Shown in pieces: positions 35,165 to 43,449 of a stretch of 43,544 bases of DNA. Every line of letters begins with the position of its first letter. Position 1 is the first letter of the stretch. Made by a program: the position numbers and the translations under genes. The notes below the pieces were generated by a model that had not been told where the DNA came from, searched no databases, and was given only the letters and a program-made list of their open reading frames with translations. Origin of the DNA: Candidatus Nitrosopumilus sp. (lineage in GTDB: Archaea > Thermoproteota > Nitrososphaeria > Nitrososphaerales > Nitrosopumilaceae); NCBI RefSeq assembly GCF_028278985.1, contig NZ_JANQTA010000019.1:1-43544 (forward strand), written 5' to 3'.

Positions 35165-35434
35165 ATGGCAGACGAGGCTCAAAATAAAGAATCAATGAAA
35201 GAAGCAATTGAGACATTAAATCAAATTGCTGCAAACAATTCTACTCCAAAAACTATCAAAAAATCAATTACAGATTTAATTGCAGATTTAAACAATGATG
35301 AATATTCATTGTCAGTAAGAGCTGCAAATACAATTAGTTTGTTAGATGACGTAACACAGGATCCAAATATGCCATCTTATGTAAGAACTCAATTGTGGCA
35401 GGCAGTTTCAAAACTAGAAAGTATAAGAGAATAA
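35165..35434 (+). CDS. UPF0147 family protein
   Basis: This 89-aa helical protein (LNQIAANNSTPKTIKKSI, YSLSVRAANTISLLDDV, DPNMPSYVRTQLWQAVSKLE) matches the archaeal UPF0147 family. Its function is unknown. It is a small acidic soluble protein with no Cys. It lies 36 bp after the Rieske gene and 25 bp before the methyltransferase-like gene. Confidence 0.88.
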   Translation: MADEAQNKESMKEAIETLNQIAANNSTPKTIKKSITDLIADLNNDEYSLSVRAANTISLLDDVTQDPNMPSYVRTQLWQAVSKLESIRE

Positions 35435-35459
35435 ATTCTCTATTGTTTTAGAGTTAATA

Positions 35460-36221
35460 TTGAAAATAGAAGAATATCTTGAAACATTACCTGAAAATGT
35501 ACTAAGTGGAGAAGATGTACAGCTACCAAAAAAATCATTTCAAGAAATTTTCAAATTTGTTGAATTAGGGGAAAATGATATTTTTTATCATCTTGGATGT
35601 AGTGATGAAACTGGAGTTCAAATTGCCAAACAAGAATTTAATGTGAAAAAAGCAATAGGGATTGATAATAATCAAGGAAAAATACAAAATGCAAAAAACC
35701 ACATTAAAGAAAAAAATGTTAATGCTGAATTTAGATGTGAAGATATTGAAAATGCAGATTTGAGTGATGCAACGGTAATTCTATTTTGGTTTACAGATGA
35801 TAAAATCATTAACAAAATGTTTGAAAAATTTGAAAACCTAAATGATGAAACTAAAATAATTACCATATGGGGTCCGCTTCCTGATTGTTTACCAGATAAA
35901 GTAAATTTCCCATATATCCTAAACAAAACACCATTTTCCAAAGCAAAAACCATGCAGGAACAACTTTTGGCTATTTTTGGAGTTAAATGTGTAGATTTTG
36001 TAACTGCTTGGGAATTTGCAGAAAGATACACAAAATCTATAGGAAGTCCAGAAATCAAGAATGATCGATTTTTAACAATTATTCAAACATTAGTAATTTG
36101 GATTAATGCAAAAAAATTAGGTGTAGCATGTGGTGATGAAATACCAGAATCAATTCAAACATACATCAATATCATGAAAATGCATTTTGATATTGATTTT
36201 GAATATCTATTAAAAGAATAA
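35460..36221 (+). CDS. class I SAM-dependent methyltransferase-like protein
   Basis: This 253-aa protein has a Rossmann methyltransferase outline. VELGENDIFYHLGCSDETGVQIA takes the place of motif I (Leu-Gly-Cys-Ser instead of Gly-x-Gly). KAIGIDNNQGKIQNAKNHI forms the acidic ribose-binding motif, and FRCEDIENADLSDATVILFWF motif III/IV. Thaumarchaeal DOT1-like/class I methyltransferases look like this. The target is unknown. The start is TTG. A second helical domain follows from about residue 170. Confidence 0.75.
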   Translation: MKIEEYLETLPENVLSGEDVQLPKKSFQEIFKFVELGENDIFYHLGCSDETGVQIAKQEFNVKKAIGIDNNQGKIQNAKNHIKEKNVNAEFRCEDIENADLSDATVILFWFTDDKIINKMFEKFENLNDETKIITIWGPLPDCLPDKVNFPYILNKTPFSKAKTMQEQLLAIFGVKCVDFVTAWEFAERYTKSIGSPEIKNDRFLTIIQTLVIWINAKKLGVACGDEIPESIQTYINIMKMHFDIDFEYLLKE

Positions 36222-36261
36222 TTTGTGTAATCCTTTTATTTTGTTTTAATGATATACAATT

Positions 36262-36609
36262 ATGGATGGAAGATTAAACATCAATGTATCAGCTGTAGAT
36301 TATGATAAAACAAGTAAGGCATTAACCCATCAATTGACATTATTAGAAGAAATGGTCCACAGTCAAGAAGATTTTGTGATGACAGATTCAGAATTTGCTT
36401 TTGGATGGCATTTTTTTGTCCTTAGTGTAAACAAATCACTTGTTTTGAAGTTAGTTGAAATGATGGGACCAGATTTTGAAAAATTAAAGGGAAAAGGGAC
36501 TGAGAAGAAATTCCTCACTTGGTTAACAAAAAATGTTGAAAGTAAATCTCCAAGATTCAAACTAGCAATCAAAGAAGAGATGGAATCAAGCAAATACGGT
36601 ATTTTTTAA
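36262..36609 (+). CDS. hypothetical protein, 115 aa
   Basis: I do not recognise this protein. It begins MDGRLNINVSAVDYDKTSKAL, has a helical middle (HQLTLLEEMVHSQEDF), an aromatic stretch SEFAFGWHFFVLSVNKSLVL and a basic end (KFLTWLTKNVESKSPRFKL). No signal peptide or membrane helix is evident. It lies upstream of the convergent tRNA-His gene. Confidence 0.6.
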   Translation: MDGRLNINVSAVDYDKTSKALTHQLTLLEEMVHSQEDFVMTDSEFAFGWHFFVLSVNKSLVLKLVEMMGPDFEKLKGKGTEKKFLTWLTKNVESKSPRFKLAIKEEMESSKYGIF

Positions 36610-36619
36610 AATATTAGAG

Positions 36620-36692
36620 GGCCCTCGAGGGGAATCGAACTCCTGTCCGAGGATCCACAATCCTCTATACTAACCACTGTACTACGAAGGCC
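36620..36692 (-). tRNA. tRNA-His (anticodon GTG)
   Basis: On the minus strand the sequence folds as tRNA-His: anticodon stem GAGGA/TCCTC with loop TTGTGGA, T-loop TTCGATT, and acceptor GCCTTCG pairing with CGAGGGC. The extra 5' G at position -1 is encoded and faces C73, the tRNA-His identity pair. The T-stem has one A-C mismatch. CCA is not encoded and there is no intron. Confidence 0.94.
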
Positions 36693-36756
36693 ACAATAAA
36701 GAAAAATTCTGTATCCAGTAATAATCTTTAAGTTCAAACGGGAAATTAGGCTGTAG

Positions 36757-36764
36757 ATTTATTA
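36757..36764 (+). promoter_or_regulatory. TATA box of the 26-aa membrane peptide gene
   Basis: The motif atttatta is centred about 26 bp before the ATG at 36787. This is the same leaderless geometry as the larger genes in this window. Confidence 0.45.
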
Positions 36765-36786
36765 TTGACTAGTATTGATTTGAATT

Positions 36787-36867
36787 ATGCGTATGTGGTG
36801 GGTTGCAATGGCAATCGCAATGGGACTTACATGGGTTGGAATGAACTATTTACTACCATTCAAGTAG
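36787..36867 (+). CDS. 26-aa single-helix membrane peptide
   Basis: The short frame encodes MRMWWVAMAIAMGLTWVGMN followed by YLLPFK and a stop. It has a basic first residue pair, one hydrophobic helix rich in Trp, Met and Gly, and a Lys end. A TATA box sits 26 bp before the ATG, and an in-frame stop lies two codons upstream. Such peptides are often overlooked subunits of membrane complexes; no partner is suggested by the neighbours (tRNA-His, CorA). Coding status is an inference from promoter geometry and composition. Confidence 0.5.
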   Translation: MRMWWVAMAIAMGLTWVGMNYLLPFK

Positions 36868-36960
36868 GCTCAAAAAATTATCATGAATTTTTAGATATGC
36901 AGGATTTTCAAAAATTATAAGCGATCGCTTTAAATTTGTTGAATCAGGGTACCTTTCGAC

Positions 36961-37983
36961 TTGAGAAAAGGATTTAACATCAATAGATTACGTTCTGGGA
37001 AGAAATCAATAGACAATTCTATTGAGAGTAGAACACGTCCAATTGAAGGGCAGAAGTTTACTTGGATAGACCTTCAGAATCCTGATCGAAATGAAGTTGA
37101 AAAATTAGCTGAAAAATACAATTTCAACTCATTAAACATTGAAGATTGCATGACTAAATTCGAATTACCAAAACTTGATAGTTACGATGACCACTTCTTT
37201 GTAATTTTGCATTTTCCACCACTTTCACAAAAGGTAGGAATTTCAAAGAATAGTCAACTGTCAATTTTCCTTGGAAAAGACTTTCTTGTTACAGTACATC
37301 AAGGTGATTTAAAACCATTAGTAGATTTGGTTGATATTTGTGAAACAGGTTCGGATGAGCAACGCAAAGAAAGATTGCTAGGAAAATCATCTGGGCACTT
37401 ACTTCACGAGATTATCGATGTTCTAGTTGATGATTTACTTCATACTTCAAGAAAAATTATTGCTAATCTAGATGAGATGGAAGACAGAGTATTTGACGAA
37501 ACAAAACCAGTTGCAAGAAGTATTGCTTTACTTAGACGAGAGATTAACAGATTAAGAAGAATCGCAAATCCACTAAAGAGATTTGTTTTAGAAATTGCAA
37601 AGAATATCAAAAGATTTTCAGAACGTGAAGAAGAGGAACTTACTTTGTATTTTGATGACGTAATTGACCACATTGACAAAGTAATTGAGACATTAGAAGA
37701 GTCCAGAGAAACGATGGAGATCTATAAAGATACTGATTTCGTGCTAAGTACAGAGAAAACAAACAAAGTGTTGGCAGTTTTAACAATTATCTTCACATTA
37801 GCAATACCCTCAACTGTGATCGGTACTTTTTATGGAATGAATGTTGATTTGCCAGGTGGAATTGGAGACAGTTCTACTGTTTTAGGACCATTTACCACAT
37901 TCATCATTGTAATTCTTGCATCTGCAATTCCAGCAATTCTCATGTTTGCTTATTTCAAGAAATTAGGTTGGATCAATAGCTAA
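36961..37983 (+). CDS. corA: CorA-family magnesium/cobalt channel
   Basis: This 340-aa divalent cation channel has a large cytosolic N-domain (WIDLQNPDRNEVEKLAEKYN, HFPPL, FLVTVHQGDL), a long helix (VARSIALLRREINRLRRIANP) and two C-terminal membrane helices. The pore motif YGMN follows the first helix. It would form a homopentamer for Mg2+ (or Co2+/Ni2+) entry. The start is TTG; a TATA-like ctttaaat lies about 29 bp upstream (36928-36935). The N-terminus is short and basic. Confidence 0.93.
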   Translation: MRKGFNINRLRSGKKSIDNSIESRTRPIEGQKFTWIDLQNPDRNEVEKLAEKYNFNSLNIEDCMTKFELPKLDSYDDHFFVILHFPPLSQKVGISKNSQLSIFLGKDFLVTVHQGDLKPLVDLVDICETGSDEQRKERLLGKSSGHLLHEIIDVLVDDLLHTSRKIIANLDEMEDRVFDETKPVARSIALLRREINRLRRIANPLKRFVLEIAKNIKRFSEREEEELTLYFDDVIDHIDKVIETLEESRETMEIYKDTDFVLSTEKTNKVLAVLTIIFTLAIPSTVIGTFYGMNVDLPGGIGDSSTVLGPFTTFIIVILASAIPAILMFAYFKKLGWINS

Positions 37984-38059
37984 ATTCAAAAAAATAGCAA
38001 GATCTATCAAACTAGGAAATAATGAGCTTAGATAAATACCAGATATCTGTAGAAAAATC

Positions 38060-38311
38060 ATGGGGAAAATCAAAATCAGAACTGGTAGAGGCACAGGAAC
38101 TATGGAAGTAGATAGTGATCCTTCAAAATGGTCTGGTGACGAATTTAAAAAAATTCAAGCAGCAAGAAAAGCAGCTTCTGCTGGTAGAACAGTATCTTCA
38201 GGAAGAGGCACTGGTAGAAGAAAATTAAGCGACATACCAGAACCAAAGGAAAGACCAGAATACAAAGGAACAATTAGTTCTGGACGTGGTACCGGTTCTA
38301 GAAAAAAATAG
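38060..38311 (+). CDS. basic protein with three GRGTG repeats
   Basis: This 83-aa, strongly basic protein contains the motif GRGTG three times: RTGRGTGTMEV near the start, SSGRGTGRRKL in the middle and SSGRGTGSRKK at the end. A Lys/Ala helix (DEFKKIQAARKAASAGR) lies between. The rest is likely disordered. Gly-Arg-rich repeats suggest RNA or DNA binding, but no family is recognised. It starts at ATG with CorA 76 bp upstream. Confidence 0.72.
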   Translation: MGKIKIRTGRGTGTMEVDSDPSKWSGDEFKKIQAARKAASAGRTVSSGRGTGRRKLSDIPEPKERPEYKGTISSGRGTGSRKK

Positions 38312-38374
38312 AAGAATAAAATCTTAATTTTTCATTTTTATAATTATTCATCTAGAGTATTCTCTCAAAGGAAT

Positions 38375-39046
38375 CTAGATTTTGACATCAGGATTTTCGG
38401 CTTTTACTTTTTCCCAGTCTTTAAGGAAGTTTTCCAATCCAATTGTAGTAAGAGGATGGCCTAACATTTTGTCTAAAACTGCAGGTGGAAGAGTGACTAC
38501 ATCAGCTCCAATCTTTGCTGCTTCAACTACATGCATTGGGTGTCTAACACTTGCAACAAGAATTTCTGTTTTAAAATTATAGTTTTCATGGGAGAAAATT
38601 TTTTTGATTTCTTCAATTAACTGCATTCCATTTTGTCCAATGTCATCTAATCTTCCAATAAATGGACTAACATACTTAGCACCGGATTTTGCAGCCAAGA
38701 GTGCTTGATTTGGTGAAAATATCAAAGTAACATTAACAGGAATTCCTTCTGAAGATAATGTTTTACAGGCTTTTAGACCATCAGGTGTCATAGGAACTTT
38801 AACGACAACATTTTCTCCGTATTGACGTAAACGTTTTCCTTCTTCAATCATTCCTGAATATTCAGTACTAACAACTTCAAGACTTACATCACCTTTGATA
38901 ATTGATGTAATCTCTGCCATTGCATCTTTTGGATTGCCTTTTTCTTTTGACATTAAAGATGGATTTGTTGTGATTCCATCAAGTAGTCCCATGTCATTGA
39001 ATTTTTTTATTGATTCAAGATTAGCGGTATCAAGAAAAATTTTCAT
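38375..39046 (-). CDS. tal: transaldolase (small, FSA/TalC-like)
   Basis: Transaldolase moves dihydroxyacetone units between sugar phosphates. The 223-aa protein is of the short TAL/fructose-6-phosphate aldolase class: MKIFLDTANLESIKKF, GITTNPSLMSKE, NVVVKVPMTPDGLKA (Schiff-base Lys), VNVTLIFSPNQALLAAKSGAKYVSPFIGRLDDIG and EILVASVRHPMHV. It overlaps the transketolase C-subunit gene by 4 bp, as the last gene of a non-oxidative pentose phosphate operon. Confidence 0.94.
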   Translation of the reverse strand: MKIFLDTANLESIKKFNDMGLLDGITTNPSLMSKEKGNPKDAMAEITSIIKGDVSLEVVSTEYSGMIEEGKRLRQYGENVVVKVPMTPDGLKACKTLSSEGIPVNVTLIFSPNQALLAAKSGAKYVSPFIGRLDDIGQNGMQLIEEIKKIFSHENYNFKTEILVASVRHPMHVVEAAKIGADVVTLPPAVLDKMLGHPLTTIGLENFLKDWEKVKAENPDVKI

Positions 39047-40017
39047 AATTTTTTGCTCCTCAATTCTTTTACTTGTTTTGCTATATTAATTGATGTTATA
39101 CCGTGTTTTTCTAAGAGTAATGGAATTTCATTATCCCTAGCAGATTCACCAAACATATCTTGAGCACCAATACGCTTGATTGGAACGGGATAAGATTCAG
39201 AAACAGATTCTGCAACTGCAGAACCTAATCCACCAAATATGTTATGTTCTTCAGTAGTGACAATACAACCAGTTTCCCTTGCAGCTTTTTCTAAAATTTC
39301 ATTATCAATTGGTTTGATAGAATACATGTCTAATACTCTACATGAAATTCCATCTTGTTGCAAAGATTCTGCAGCCTCTAAAGCCATGCGAACTGTAATT
39401 CCACATGCTGCAATAGTACAATCAGTTCCATCTCTAACTGTGATGCCTTTTCCAATATTGAATTCTTGAGATTCAGAATGGACCAATGGAGTTTTTGAAC
39501 GAGCCATTCTCATGTAGAAAGGACCATATTCATTTGCCATCAATCGAGTTAATTTTGAAACAGCAATTGTATCAGCAGGAATAAAGACTCTAAAATTTGG
39601 AATAACACGCATTATTGCAATATCTTCAATCTGTTGATGTGATCCTCCATCAGGTCCAACAGACAACCCTCCATGAGAAACTACCAGTTTTACATTAAGG
39701 CCTTTCTTTCCAGAAGGGGAAGGATATGCAATATTATTTCTAATTTGATCTACTGCACGTCCAGGAAGAAAAATTGCATAAGTACTAGCAAAAGACGTTT
39801 TTCCAGAAACAGCAAGACCAGCAGAGACAGTAACAAGATTTGCTTCAGCGATTCCTACATTGAAGAATCTATTTGGAAATTCCTTTCCAAAACCTGATGT
39901 TTTTAATGAATCAGTGGTATCAGCTCCTAAGACTACAACGTTTGGGTTATCTTTTCCTAATTGGATTAGAGATTTTGAATATTCAGAACGCATGTCAGTC
40001 ATGATTGGATCATTCAT
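39043..40017 (-). CDS. transketolase, C-terminal subunit
   Basis: This 324-aa protein covers the pyrimidine-binding and C-terminal domains of transketolase: MRSEYSKSLIQLG, FFNVGIAEANLVTVSAGLA (catalytic Glu), FASTYAIFLPGRAVDQIRN, SHGGLSVGPDGGSHQQIEDIA and TTEEHNIFGGLGSAVAE. In archaea transketolase is commonly split in two genes; the other half is immediately upstream with a 4-bp overlap. The complex makes pentose and erythrose phosphates for nucleotides and aromatic amino acids. Confidence 0.94.
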   Translation of the reverse strand: MNDPIMTDMRSEYSKSLIQLGKDNPNVVVLGADTTDSLKTSGFGKEFPNRFFNVGIAEANLVTVSAGLAVSGKTSFASTYAIFLPGRAVDQIRNNIAYPSPSGKKGLNVKLVVSHGGLSVGPDGGSHQQIEDIAIMRVIPNFRVFIPADTIAVSKLTRLMANEYGPFYMRMARSKTPLVHSESQEFNIGKGITVRDGTDCTIAACGITVRMALEAAESLQQDGISCRVLDMYSIKPIDNEILEKAARETGCIVTTEEHNIFGGLGSAVAESVSESYPVPIKRIGAQDMFGESARDNEIPLLLEKHGITSINIAKQVKELRSKKL

Positions 40018-41681
40018 ACAAAACCTGCCTCCTGTGCAATTTTTCTAATTTGTTCTTGTTTTTCTCCAATTACGTGTAGATTAATCCATTTGTTTACTAA
40101 TTCAGAACCTCCAAGTTGATTTGCTTTTTCAAGTAGTTGTTTTCTTCTAGATTTCAATACTTCAATTCTAAAGTCTTTGATTGCAACTCTGACATCTTGT
40201 TGTCCAATAATTGCGCCTCCACCAACAAAAGCTCGGGCACCATCAGCAAAGACCGAGCCTATATTTTCTAGATTTACACCACCATCGGCCTCAATGTAGC
40301 CTGAGAAATTATGTTCAGAAAGAAGAGATTTCAGTCGGGCCATCTTCTCATGAGTAGCTTCAATGTATTTTTGACCAGATTTTCCAGGAACAACAGACAT
40401 TACAATAATTTGATCTAATGAAGGAATGAATTTGTTAGCCCATTCAGGGAAATCAGTATCAGGATTTATTGCAAAACCTACACCAACTTGATTTTGTTTC
40501 AATAAATCATGAATCTCACCAAAACTTGATTCATCTGTTACTTCTGCATGAACTGTTACAACATCACTTCCTGCATCAATGTAATCTCGAATATGTTTTA
40601 CAGGTTCATTAATCATTAAATGGGTATCAAAAGGAATTACTGTTAATGACCTTAATTCTTTAATTTTTGTATGATCAAAAGTTTTGTTTGGAACAAACTG
40701 ACCATCCATTACATCAAGATGAATATAATCGGCTCTTCCATGTACACATCGCTTTACTTCATTTTCTAGATTTGTCATATCACCTGCAATTATTGAAGGT
40801 GCAATCATGAATTGTGAATCCAATTCTTGATTAATGATAGGAACTACATCTGAATCAGGAGCTTTTCCATGCCATTGAGGATTATCCTCCATATGTTCAA
40901 CTGATTTTCCTTTAATGGTTCTAGAAATAATTATTGTTGGAATACCTTTTGTTGCATTTGCTTTTTTAATTGCTGCATCAACTTGTTCTACACGATGACC
41001 ATCAACTTCAATGACATTCCAACCAAATGATCTCCATTTGTCACCAGTTTTCCATCTTGAAGCATCCTTCCACATTTCTGATAAGTTATCACCTTCTAAT
41101 TTTTCATCTAATGGCATGACTCGTTCAGTGTAAGAGTCTTGTTGGATGAAATTCCTATCTAAAAATACTGTAAGATTATCAACTTTGTATTTGGATGCAG
41201 TCATGGCTGCCTCCCAAACTTGACCTTCGTCAGATTCACCATCACCAATTATTGTATATACATGATAGTTTTTTGAATCTAATTTCCCAGCAAGTGCAAT
41301 TCCAATGGAATAAGACAAGCCAGTACCAAGTGAACCGCCACAAAATTCAACTCCAGGACATTTAAGATCTGGATGCCCCTGTAATTTACTTCCAAATTTT
41401 CTTAGAGTTTCAAGTTCTGATTCAGGAAAATATCCAGCTACTGCCATGTTAGAAAAGAGACCAGGTGCTGCATGGCCTTTAGATAAAACTAAACGATCAC
41501 GGTCTTCCCATTGAGGATTATTAGGATCAAATTTCAGGTGTTTGTAAAATAAACATCCAAGAATCTCAGCCATTGAAAATGAACCGCCTGGATGTCCTGA
41601 ACCAGCAGTGTTTGTACCCTTAATGACTAATTTTCGGGCTTTGAGAATATTCTTTTTGATTTGATAATAATTAAGCCCCAT
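40014..41681 (-). CDS. transketolase N-subunit fused to ribulose-phosphate 3-epimerase
   Basis: Two enzymes share one 555-aa chain. Residues 1 to about 288 are the thiamine-diphosphate half of transketolase: GSGHPGGSFSMAEI, SKGHAAPGL, GGSLGTGLSYSIGIALAG, IIGDGESDEGQVWEA. Residues 292 to about 505 are an epimerase: MIAPSIIAGDMTNLENEV, YIHLDVMDGQFVPN, DTHLMINEP, SVVPGKSGQKYIE and EADGGVNLENI. The expected metal ligands H321, D323, H354 and D466 are present. A 50-residue helical tail follows. Both activities belong to the non-oxidative pentose phosphate pathway. M292 could be an internal start for free epimerase. The downstream genes supply the other transketolase half and transaldolase. Confidence 0.95.
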   Translation of the reverse strand: MGLNYYQIKKNILKARKLVIKGTNTAGSGHPGGSFSMAEILGCLFYKHLKFDPNNPQWEDRDRLVLSKGHAAPGLFSNMAVAGYFPESELETLRKFGSKLQGHPDLKCPGVEFCGGSLGTGLSYSIGIALAGKLDSKNYHVYTIIGDGESDEGQVWEAAMTASKYKVDNLTVFLDRNFIQQDSYTERVMPLDEKLEGDNLSEMWKDASRWKTGDKWRSFGWNVIEVDGHRVEQVDAAIKKANATKGIPTIIISRTIKGKSVEHMEDNPQWHGKAPDSDVVPIINQELDSQFMIAPSIIAGDMTNLENEVKRCVHGRADYIHLDVMDGQFVPNKTFDHTKIKELRSLTVIPFDTHLMINEPVKHIRDYIDAGSDVVTVHAEVTDESSFGEIHDLLKQNQVGVGFAINPDTDFPEWANKFIPSLDQIIVMSVVPGKSGQKYIEATHEKMARLKSLLSEHNFSGYIEADGGVNLENIGSVFADGARAFVGGGAIIGQQDVRVAIKDFRIEVLKSRRKQLLEKANQLGGSELVNKWINLHVIGEKQEQIRKIAQEAGFV

Positions 41682-41798
41682 CTCGATCGTTATCTTGTCA
41701 AATTTAATAAAAATCTACTTCTAATCAAAACCGATCAATCGTAATTTGATTTGGGAATTTATTAAATCTAAATAGCATGACAAATGTGATTTATCATA

Positions 41799-43271
41799 AT
41801 GAAAATCAAGTTAGAGTCATCAGCCAAAAAGAAAACCCAATTACTTTGTGGATTTATTCTAGAAGAAACTGACAAAGTATTAGGATTACCAAAATATGAT
41901 ACTAAAACCACATCATCAATTAATCAATCAATTAAGGATAATGGTGGAAAATTAGGGAATTTAACAGTAATTCCAATTTCTGGCAAAAAACCTGCTCAAA
42001 GAATCCTACTTGCAGGAATTGGAAAAAAAGACAAAATCACTAATGATACAATAAGATATGTTTCAGGTAAAATTGCATTAAAAGCCCGTGAATTAAAATT
42101 AAAAGAATTCACAATTGTTGCACCTCCTAGTTTTGTTAAAGAAGTAACTGCAAGTGTTTCACAAATTGTGGAAGGAGTAAAAATGTCACTTTACAAATTT
42201 GATAAATTCAAAGCAGAGAAAGAGGTTGTTCTTCCAAATCTTACAATTGTTAGTTCAAAATCAACCAAAGTCTCAAAAGCTCTAAAATCTTCAGAGATTA
42301 TTGCAGATGGTGCAATTTTCACGAAAAGCATAGCAAACTTACCACCAAATCAATGCACTCCTTCAACTTTGGCAAGTTTTGCAAAAACAATTTCAAACAA
42401 AAATAAAATGAAATGTAAAATTATTTCAAAATCTGAACTGAAAAAGAATGGATTTGGGGGAATTACAGCAGTAGGTCAAGGAAGTAAGAATGAACCAAAA
42501 TTAATCATCATGGAGCACAATCATGGTCCTAAAAATAAAAAGCCAATAGTTCTTGTTGGAAAAGCTGTAACATTTGACACTGGTGGAATTTCACTCAAAC
42601 CAGGAGCAAATATGGATGAGATGAAATTTGACAAATGTGGAGGATGTACAGTTTTAGGAATAATGAAAGCTGTTTCAGAACTGAAATTACCAATTAACGT
42701 TATAGGAATTGTTCCATCGGTTGAAAATATGCCTGATGGAGAATCATATAGACCAGGAGATATTATCAAATTATACAATGGAAAGACGGCTGAAATTTTG
42801 AATACAGATGCTGAAGGAAGATTAATTCTTGCAGATGCATTAGCATATGGAGAAAAATATTACTCTCCACAAGCAATTATTGATTTTGCAACTTTAACTG
42901 GTGCTTGTATTATTGCATTAGGAACTAATGTTGCAGGAATGGTTTCTAGTGACGAAAAACTTGCAGGAAAGATTTTTGATTCATCAAAAAGAACAACTGA
43001 AGAAATTTGGCAATTACCATTAAACCAAGACTACATGGACATGATAAAATCAGATGTTGCTGATATGAAAAATATGGGAATTGGTAGAGCAGCAGGAACC
43101 ATTACTGCTGCAGCATTTCTAAGAAATGCAATAGAAAAAACTCCATGGGTACATCTTGACATTGCTGGAGTTGCATGGACCCAAACTGCAACAAAAGAAA
43201 AATCATACAATCCAAAAGGAGCAACAGGTTTTGGTGTTAGATTAATTTTAGATTATTTACAAAAGTTATGA
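41799..43271 (+). CDS. pepA: leucyl aminopeptidase (M17, PepA)
   Basis: This 490-aa cytosolic metallopeptidase removes N-terminal residues and is hexameric in relatives. The catalytic domain shows NLPPNQCTPSTLA, VLVGKAVTFDTGGISLKPGANMDEMKFDKCGG with the catalytic Lys and metal-binding Asp, and the family signature ILNTDAEGRLILADAL. It ends in GATGFGVRLILDYL. The N-terminal regulatory-like domain (1-160) is present. The ATG at 41799 starts the gene; a TATA-like tttattaaat lies some 40 bp upstream. Confidence 0.95.
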   Translation: MKIKLESSAKKKTQLLCGFILEETDKVLGLPKYDTKTTSSINQSIKDNGGKLGNLTVIPISGKKPAQRILLAGIGKKDKITNDTIRYVSGKIALKARELKLKEFTIVAPPSFVKEVTASVSQIVEGVKMSLYKFDKFKAEKEVVLPNLTIVSSKSTKVSKALKSSEIIADGAIFTKSIANLPPNQCTPSTLASFAKTISNKNKMKCKIISKSELKKNGFGGITAVGQGSKNEPKLIIMEHNHGPKNKKPIVLVGKAVTFDTGGISLKPGANMDEMKFDKCGGCTVLGIMKAVSELKLPINVIGIVPSVENMPDGESYRPGDIIKLYNGKTAEILNTDAEGRLILADALAYGEKYYSPQAIIDFATLTGACIIALGTNVAGMVSSDEKLAGKIFDSSKRTTEEIWQLPLNQDYMDMIKSDVADMKNMGIGRAAGTITAAAFLRNAIEKTPWVHLDIAGVAWTQTATKEKSYNPKGATGFGVRLILDYLQKL

Positions 43272-43273
43272 AT

Positions 43274-43402
43274 CTAATATCCACGACTGTTTCTATCAGG
43301 TTTTCCAACATTTGGATTTCTCCATCCATGTTTTTCCATCATGTGATTCATTAATCTAATATCATTATCACATAGTTCTCCACATACAGAACAATAAACC
43401 AT
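43274..43402 (-). CDS. 42-aa C2H2 zinc-finger protein
   Basis: A short minus-strand frame encodes MVYCSVCGELCDNDIRLMNH, then MMEKHGWRNPNVGKPDRNSR and GY. Cys4, Cys7, His20 and His25 form a C2H2 finger (C-x2-C-x12-H-x4-H). The Arg/Lys/Asn-rich tail could touch nucleic acid. The stop is 2 bp from the end of pepA. The frame is too short for usual cut-offs, but the finger pattern supports it. Confidence 0.6.
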   Translation of the reverse strand: MVYCSVCGELCDNDIRLMNHMMEKHGWRNPNVGKPDRNSRGY

Positions 43403-43449
43403 AGAAAATATACAGAAAACCGATAATAAAACTGATTGAATTAGAAAAT

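Noticed and set aside
36620-36692. tRNA-His apparently lacking the encoded G at -1
   Set aside because: With U8-A9 fixed before the D-arm, the acceptor is GCCTTCG/CGAGGGC and the preceding G is the -1 base facing C73. The tRNA is normal.
40014-40808. Separate ribulose-phosphate epimerase gene
   Set aside because: The frame is continuous with the transketolase half, with no stop between them. An internal start at M292 is possible but not needed, so it is kept as one fused gene.
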